The notes under the pieces were generated by a model. That model saw only the letters and a list, made by a program, of their open reading frames with translations. It did no database searches and had not been told where the DNA came from. From contig JAKVCH010000055.1 in NCBI GenBank assembly GCA_022447485.1, positions 1 through 11,811 of the forward strand: 11,811 nucleotides of DNA, written 5' to 3'. Position 1 is the stretch's first letter, and each line of letters begins with the position of its first letter. This document shows, in pieces, positions 8,017 through 11,811 of the stretch. Source of the DNA: Polyangiaceae bacterium. GTDB taxonomy: Bacteria; Myxococcota_A; Polyangia; Polyangiales; Polyangiaceae. The position numbers and the translations under genes are program-made.

Positions 8017-8034
8017 AGGAGCCCTATGCCTTGA
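8017..8034 (+). promoter_or_regulatory. Start-stop mini reading frame ahead of the Nudix gene
   Basis: A strong AGGAG (8017-8021) is followed four bases later by ATG CCT TGA (8026-8034), a two-codon reading frame. The Nudix ATG lies eight bases further on at 8042 and has no good binding site of its own. Its frame is blocked upstream by TAA at 8036-8038, so it cannot start earlier. Ribosomes loaded at AGGAG could terminate and reinitiate at 8042. The sequence is directly visible; a regulatory role is inference, and it may be chance. Confidence 0.3.
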
Positions 8035-8041
8035 GTAAATC

Positions 8042-8863
8042 ATGGTAAATTCTAGCCACTTAGACAGATTGGGGATCCACTCAGCTGATTGGCCTGCATG
8101 GATTCAAGTGGAGACGGACTTGCCTGCACCGCCCCCAATAGCATTGCGGCCGATCAAAATAGAGTCGGAGGCTGCTCCCGGATATCTATCGATTCGGCGT
8201 TCCGTTTTAAGGGTAGAAGGCGATCGACGTGAGTGGCCAGAGATTTGTTATGATGAGCTGTGGCGGAAGAGTATGGATGCAGCGGTGGTTCTTCCTTATT
8301 TTCGCGCTCCAGCAACAAATGAGCTGTTTATTATCTTGCGGAGTGCCCAGCGACCACCGGTCGAATTAAGAGCAGCACCGGGAGTGATTACTTTCGATGA
8401 AGAATACCGCGGCTTATGGGAGATCCCGGCGGGTTTGATCGAAGAAAGCGAGCTGACTCTAGAAGGGTCTCGACGCGCTGCGGCGCGCGAATTAGCCGAA
8501 GAAGCAGGTCTATTCTTTGTCGATTCTGAATTGGAAAGGTTGGGTCATTCGACTTTTCCTTGTCCCGGCGCCATCGCCGAGCGGCAATTTTTCTATGCAG
8601 TGGAATTGAAATTCGCCCGACGGTTGCAGGAAAGTGACTCCGGGTGCCAGCAAAAGGAGCTGGTTACGAAAAACTTTTCAGCGAGTGAACCCAGCCTGGA
8701 TGGTTCTGTGCTGGAGGCTTTAGGAAGAGTCATCGCCGTACCTTTCGAGGCAGCATTAACTGCTGCAGATAAAGGTCTTTTACCTGATGCAAAGACGGAG
8801 CTGGCGCTCAGGCGTTTTCAAGGGCATCGTTTCGCTGTGAGCAAGGAGAGCGATGGATGCTGA
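8042..8863 (+). CDS. Nudix hydrolase, ADP-ribose pyrophosphatase-like
   Basis: A 273-residue hydrolase of nucleoside diphosphates linked to another group, most likely ADP-ribose or a related NAD-derived compound. The Nudix box spans G131 to L157: G131, E141, then R149-E150-L151, E153-E154, G156-L157. The part from E141 onwards follows the consensus exactly, but there are nine residues between G131 and E141 instead of five. CPGAIAE (174-180) downstream resembles the Pro-Gly element after the box in ADP-ribose pyrophosphatases. The N-terminal 75 residues and C-terminal 80 residues lie outside the core catalytic fold. Ser-rich and charged residues at about 186-215 look like an inserted loop. Its last seven bases overlap the NAD kinase start (8857-8863), so the two are almost certainly one transcript. 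The family is sure; the substrate is inferred from the family and the neighbours. Confidence 0.88.
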   Translation: MVNSSHLDRLGIHSADWPAWIQVETDLPAPPPIALRPIKIESEAAPGYLSIRRSVLRVEGDRREWPEICYDELWRKSMDAAVVLPYFRAPATNELFIILRSAQRPPVELRAAPGVITFDEEYRGLWEIPAGLIEESELTLEGSRRAAARELAEEAGLFFVDSELERLGHSTFPCPGAIAERQFFYAVELKFARRLQESDSGCQQKELVTKNFSASEPSLDGSVLEALGRVIAVPFEAALTAADKGLLPDAKTELALRRFQGHRFAVSKESDGC

Positions 8864-9804
8864 GAGTCGCTGGTCGTAAACAGAGCCGGGCCCATCTTCC
8901 GGAGCCCGCGCGGCGAGTGATTGTGGTGGCCAAGCGGTCGAGTTTGTCCATGCTGTCCGCAGGGGAAGTCGATGCCCGTGCCAAGCGCTTGTTGAACTCT
9001 GGTGATGCGACGGTCAAGAAGTGGAAGCCTGCACATATCCAACACTTGAAGACCTTAGAGCTGGTGGAAAGCACCCTGCGCAAGACGGGTGCAGAAGTGC
9101 TGGTCTTACATGGTTCCCAGGCAGCATTTGATACAAGAGATGTTGACTTGGTGGTGACAGTCGGAGGTGATGGCACCCTATTAGCGGCCTCTCATAACGT
9201 GAAAGACACTCCGATTTTAGGTGTGAATAGCGCACCTCGCTACAGCGTCGGCTTTTTCTGTGCGGCGCGGGGGCGTCAGGTTCCGAGCTTGTTGCGACGG
9301 GCCGTGATTGGCGACGTGCAGGCTATCAGTTTGCAGCGCATGGCGGTTCGGGTGAATGGGCAACTTCGATCGCAGCGCATTTTGAATGAGGCATTGTTTT
9401 GCCACGCAGAACCGGCTGCTACTTCACGCTACATTCTTCAATTAGGGCGGCGCCGCGAAGAGCAGCGTTCCAGCGGCATTTGGATTAGTACGGCGGCTGG
9501 TTCGACGGCTGCCGTTCGCTCGGCAGGGGGAAAGGTGCTGCCGCTGACGTCGTCGAGATTACAACTTGTGGTTCGAGAGCCCTATGCTGCCCATGGCAAA
9601 GACTATCGTCTCTTAAAAGAGACCTTACCCGGCAAAGAAAGACTACGAATTTTCAACAAGATGCATCTAGCCGAGATCTATCTGGATGGTCCCTATAGAA
9701 AGCTGCCCGTGCGATTAGGTGAGGAAGTCAGCTTTGAGCGAAGTGACCAACCGCTGCATGTGCTGGGCCTTGATGCGCGTCGGCACCGCGATTCAAAAGG
9801 TTAA
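8857..9804 (+). CDS. NAD kinase, divergent (NADK2-like) form
   Basis: Predicted to phosphorylate NAD (or NADH) to NADP using ATP. The diagnostic GGDGTLLAA lies at 103-111, and the conserved Asn-Glu of the second motif is N177-E178 (LNEALF). The glycine-rich substrate-site strand ISTAAGSTAAV (210-220) is followed by SAGG. The turn after GGDGT reads ILGVNSAPRYSVGFF, not the usual G-x-LGFL. RYILQLG, then SSGIWI, then VVREPY recall the mitochondrial NADK2 branch more than E. coli NadK; this comparison is from memory. At 315 residues it is slightly longer than typical bacterial NadK, with a basic N-terminal tail before VIVVAKR (21-27). AAGGAG (8843-8848) lies eight bases before the ATG, an excellent ribosome binding site located inside the Nudix gene. 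A second ATG at 8853 leads quickly to a stop. Middle gene of the 8042-10577 unit. Confidence 0.85.
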   Translation: MLRVAGRKQSRAHLPEPARRVIVVAKRSSLSMLSAGEVDARAKRLLNSGDATVKKWKPAHIQHLKTLELVESTLRKTGAEVLVLHGSQAAFDTRDVDLVVTVGGDGTLLAASHNVKDTPILGVNSAPRYSVGFFCAARGRQVPSLLRRAVIGDVQAISLQRMAVRVNGQLRSQRILNEALFCHAEPAATSRYILQLGRRREEQRSSGIWISTAAGSTAAVRSAGGKVLPLTSSRLQLVVREPYAAHGKDYRLLKETLPGKERLRIFNKMHLAEIYLDGPYRKLPVRLGEEVSFERSDQPLHVLGLDARRHRDSKG

Positions 9805-9855
9805 AGCGTTCAGCGTAGCGAGATTACGTTTCGTAGCAGCGAAGGAAAGAAGACG

Positions 9856-10577
9856 ATGAGACAAGAGGGGTTTCGAGCTGTGGTTTTGGGTGCGACAGGT
9901 CTGGTGGGCAGGGATCTTGTCGCTCAGCTCTTGCTCGATGAAAAAGTGGAGAGCGTGACGACAATTGTCCGCCGAGCGAGTGGAAGAGAACATTCCAAAT
10001 TGCGCGAACATCTCGTTGATTTCGAAGACCAATCTTGGACTGATTTGGTTCAGGGTGACCTGCTTTTCAGTGCCCTGGGCACCACGCTCCGGGTTGCTGG
10101 TTCCCAGTCCGCTCAACGCCGGGTTGATCTGGATTACCAGCAATGGGCTGCAGAGGCCGGAGCCAGACAGGGTATCAAAGCTTATGCTCTCGTTTCCTCA
10201 ACGGGGGCCGATGAGCGATCGTCTTTTTTTATCCGCGTATGAAGGGCGAGTTAGATGCGAAAGTGCAACGATTGCCCATCCCACGGAAGCTGATTTTGCG
10301 CCCGAGCTTTCTCGATGGTCAGAGAAAAGAGGTGAGGCAGGGGGAGCGGTTGGGATTAGCTCTTTTCCGGCACCTTCCGGCGTGGTCGAGCCTTGCAAAA
10401 ATTCGTCCTGTGAAGAGTTCCTCGGTGGCTCAAGTGGCCCGTGAACAGGCGATTGCGGCCTTAATAGAGCTGCCTGATGTTTCTGATCAGGAATTGGCTC
10501 GTTTATCAGAGACGCGCATTATCGAAGCAGCAGAAATTTTTGAATTAGTTCCTCCCGACGAAAAAAAAACGCCCTGA
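9856..10577 (+). pseudogene. Frame-interrupted NAD(P)-binding oxidoreductase (HTATIP2/TIP30-like atypical SDR)
   Basis: Two consecutive reading frames encode one protein family. The first (9856-10242, 128 residues) has the Rossmann loop GATGLVG (12-18), SALGTT and SSTGAD (114-119). It then reads through seven T's into FFIRV and a stop. The second, in the -1 frame (to 10577), begins with KGELD and continues ILRPSFLDGQRKEVRQGE, the normal C-terminal half of TIP30-like oxidoreductases. Joining them by re-reading one T gives about 240 residues, typical for the family, and restores Y126-P-R-M-K130, the Tyr-x3-Lys catalytic pair. AAGGA (9842-9846) precedes the ATG at a good distance. The second frame also has an ATG at 10239 overlapping the stop as ATGA, but no ribosome binding site. 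It is a broken gene, a slippage-decoded gene or a homopolymer sequencing error; sequence alone cannot decide. It is the last gene of the NAD-related unit, 51 bases after the NAD kinase. Confidence 0.8.
10224..10230 (+). other. Seven-T run in slippery heptamer register at the frame break
   Basis: The zero-frame codons are TCT TTT TTT ATC, so the seven T's sit exactly as X XXY YYZ (T TTT TTT). Both ribosomal tRNAs could re-pair after slipping back one base, which gives the frame that completes the dehydrogenase. RNA polymerase slippage on the same run would have a similar effect. I see no strong downstream pseudoknot; a GGGC/GCCC pair (10244-10247 with 10274-10277) with a long loop is weak. A GGGGG at 10203-10207 upstream is too far for a typical stimulating Shine-Dalgarno. 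Confidence 0.5.
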
Positions 10578-10599
10578 CCTTGACGGTCGGGCGTCTTTT
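10561..10599. terminator. Bidirectional intrinsic terminator between the dehydrogenase and enolase genes
   Basis: ACGCCC (10569-10574), a bulged T, then GACC (10576-10579) pair with GGTC (10585-10588) and GGGCGT (10589-10594) around the five-base loop TTGAC. On the plus strand the stem is followed by CTTTT; on the minus strand by a run of nine T's (complement of A's 10561-10569). The minus-strand signal for enolase is therefore the stronger. The dehydrogenase stop codon (10575-10577) lies inside the stem. Confidence 0.85.
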
Positions 10600-10605
10600 G
10601 GAGCT

Positions 10606-10626
10606 GGCTCAAGAAGACCTTGAGCC
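10606..10626 (-). terminator. Second hairpin 3' of enolase
   Basis: GGCTCAAG (10606-10613) and CTTGAGCC (10619-10626) form a perfect eight-base stem with a five-base loop, 11 bases after the enolase stop codon. No T run follows directly, so alone it is not a classic terminator. On the enolase mRNA it stands in tandem with the strong terminator at 10561-10599 and may stabilise the 3' end or help termination. Confidence 0.6.
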
Positions 10627-10637
10627 GCCAGTCACGA

Positions 10638-11811
10638 TTAGAACTTTTGGTTGAAAGCCTTCGTGCCTGCGTATTCTGCAGCGTTCTCCAACTCTTCAGC
10701 AATACGAAGAAGTTGGTTGTACTTAGCAATACGGTCGGTACGGCTGAGAGAACCGGTCTTAATTTGACCAGCATTGGTCGCCACGGCGAGGTCTGCGATG
10801 AAAGTATCGGCGGTCTCACCAGAACGATGGGAGATAACGGCAGTGTACTGATTCTTATGAGCTAAACGGATAGCGTCGAGGGTTTCAGTCACCGTACCAA
10901 TCTGGTTGAGCTTGATCAGGATTGAGTTCGCAATTCCTTCCTCGATACCACGGCCGAGTTTGGTGATATTGGTGACGAAGAGGTCGTCGCCCACAAGCTG
11001 GCACTTATCGCCAACCTTATCTGTGAGCATCTTCCAGCCCTCCCAATCATTTTCGTCGAGACCATCTTCAATGCTGACGATTGGGAATTTCTCGACGAGT
11101 TTAGCCAACTCCTCCACGAGTGCCGCGTTGTCGATCTGCTGACCATCGAAGGTGTATTTCTTGCTCTCGCGGTCGTAGTACTCACTAATCGCGCAATCGA
11201 GAGCAAGGGAAACTTGCTCGCCGGGCTTGTAACCAGCTGCTTCAATTGCCTCAATGATCTTTGCAAGAGCGTCTTCATTCTTGCTCAGCTTCGGCGCGAA
11301 TCCACCTTCATCGCCGACTGCTGTTGTGTAGCCGTCTTTGGCGAGGATCTTCTTCAGGTTGTGGAAGATCTCTGCGCCGCAACGTAGGGCATCAGAAAAC
11401 TTGTCGAAGCCATGAGGAACAAGCATGAACTCTTGAATTTCCATGCCGCTATCAGCGTGCTTTCCACCGTTGATGACATTCATCATTGGCGTAGGCAGAA
11501 CTCGCGCTTGAATCCCTCCGAGGTAGCGCCAGAGAGGAAGGTCGACGGCGTCTGCTGCTGCTCGTGCTACGGCCATGGAGACGCCGAGAATAGCATTGGC
11601 ACCCATCGTGCCTTTATTCGGTGTGCCATCGAGCTCGATCAGAGCTGCATCAATCGCGGGCTGATCGAGAGAGTTGAGGCCGAGAATAGCTGGTCCTAGT
11701 TTTTCGTTCACGTTTTGAACGGCTTGCTGCACACCCTTGCCGAGGAAACGGCTCTTGTCGCCGTCACGGAGCTCAACGGCTTCGTGCTCACCGGTGGATG
11801 CTCCGCTTGGA
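10638..11811 (-). CDS. eno: Enolase (phosphopyruvate hydratase), N-terminus beyond the window
   Basis: Converts 2-phosphoglycerate to phosphoenolpyruvate in glycolysis and back in gluconeogenesis. About 390 residues are present. Reading continues without a stop to the right edge, where it begins PSGASTGEHEAVELRDGD, which aligns near residue 38 of E. coli enolase. About 37 N-terminal residues and the true start are therefore missing. Internal GTG codons such as that at 11732 are not the start. Family hallmarks are NGGKHAD, AVGDEGGFAP, the metal-binding SIEDGLDENDW and VGDDLFVTN, the catalytic Lys in ILIKLNQIGT, SHRSGET and KTGSLSRTDR followed by KYNQLLRIAEEL. Nothing is missing from the active site in the visible part. 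It converges on the dehydrogenase gene and ends at a strong terminator. In many bacteria enolase also belongs to the RNA degradosome; nothing here tests that. Confidence 0.98.
   Translation of the reverse strand, partial: PSGASTGEHEAVELRDGDKSRFLGKGVQQAVQNVNEKLGPAILGLNSLDQPAIDAALIELDGTPNKGTMGANAILGVSMAVARAAADAVDLPLWRYLGGIQARVLPTPMMNVINGGKHADSGMEIQEFMLVPHGFDKFSDALRCGAEIFHNLKKILAKDGYTTAVGDEGGFAPKLSKNEDALAKIIEAIEAAGYKPGEQVSLALDCAISEYYDRESKKYTFDGQQIDNAALVEELAKLVEKFPIVSIEDGLDENDWEGWKMLTDKVGDKCQLVGDDLFVTNITKLGRGIEEGIANSILIKLNQIGTVTETLDAIRLAHKNQYTAVISHRSGETADTFIADLAVATNAGQIKTGSLSRTDRIAKYNQLLRIAEELENAAEYAGTKAFNQKF

Noticed and set aside
7844..8041. Divergent promoter region between the lipoprotein and Nudix genes
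   Set aside because: Promoters must be here or nearby, but no pair of -35 and -10 boxes on either strand was close enough to consensus to report.
1..11811. CRISPR arrays, tRNA/rRNA genes, insertion sequences, toxin-antitoxin or defence genes
   Set aside because: No direct-repeat arrays, tRNA-like cloverleafs, transposase motifs or defence-type domains were seen on either strand. The remaining long frames are shadows of the listed genes.

Overview
The window reads as ordinary chromosomal DNA of a diderm (Gram-negative) bacterium. By eye it has roughly balanced base composition and is densely coded. The clearest diderm sign is a lipoprotein signal peptide with a lipobox. The gene content (a membrane GAF-GAF-GGDEF protein, a periplasmic propeller-type lipoprotein, a divergent NAD kinase and a Myxococcota-like enolase) suggests a lineage of the former Deltaproteobacteria (Myxococcota, Bradymonadota or Bdellovibrionota). 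This is an inference and I cannot name a genus. I found no tRNA, rRNA, CRISPR array, insertion sequence or phage gene, and no non-coding stretch longer than about 300 bases.

Layout. Positions 119-2233 (+) encode a six-TM, double-GAF diguanylate cyclase. It converges on a two-gene minus-strand unit (3740 to 2284) in which a Rossmann protein resembling ketopantoate reductase overlaps a HAD-family phosphatase by 4 bp. A Nif3-family metalloprotein gene (3825-4625, +) diverges from that unit. It converges on a second minus-strand pair (7843 to 4691): a large lipoprotein with a PQQ-like propeller, then serine O-acetyltransferase, the first step of cysteine synthesis. From about 8042 a plus-strand unit runs Nudix hydrolase, NAD kinase, then an NAD(P)-binding HTATIP2/TIP30-like short-chain dehydrogenase. 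The window ends in a convergent enolase gene whose N-terminal codons lie past the right edge. The dehydrogenase and enolase share a bidirectional terminator.

How the genes fit together. Only the 8042-10577 block has an evident theme: probable ADP-ribose (or other NAD-derived) hydrolysis, NAD phosphorylation to NADP, and an NAD(P)-binding oxidoreductase. The other genes are housekeeping or regulatory neighbours without a clear shared pathway.

Main points for a second look. The dehydrogenase is split by a -1 frame change exactly at a run of seven T's in slippery register, and the shift decides whether the catalytic Tyr-x3-Lys motif is made. The NAD kinase and the Nif3 protein both resemble the eukaryotic/mitochondrial branches of their families, as I remember those sequences. 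The lipoprotein has an unusual architecture: propeller, four-cysteine segment, acidic linker, helical C-terminus. I did not find a convincing new defence or mobile system.
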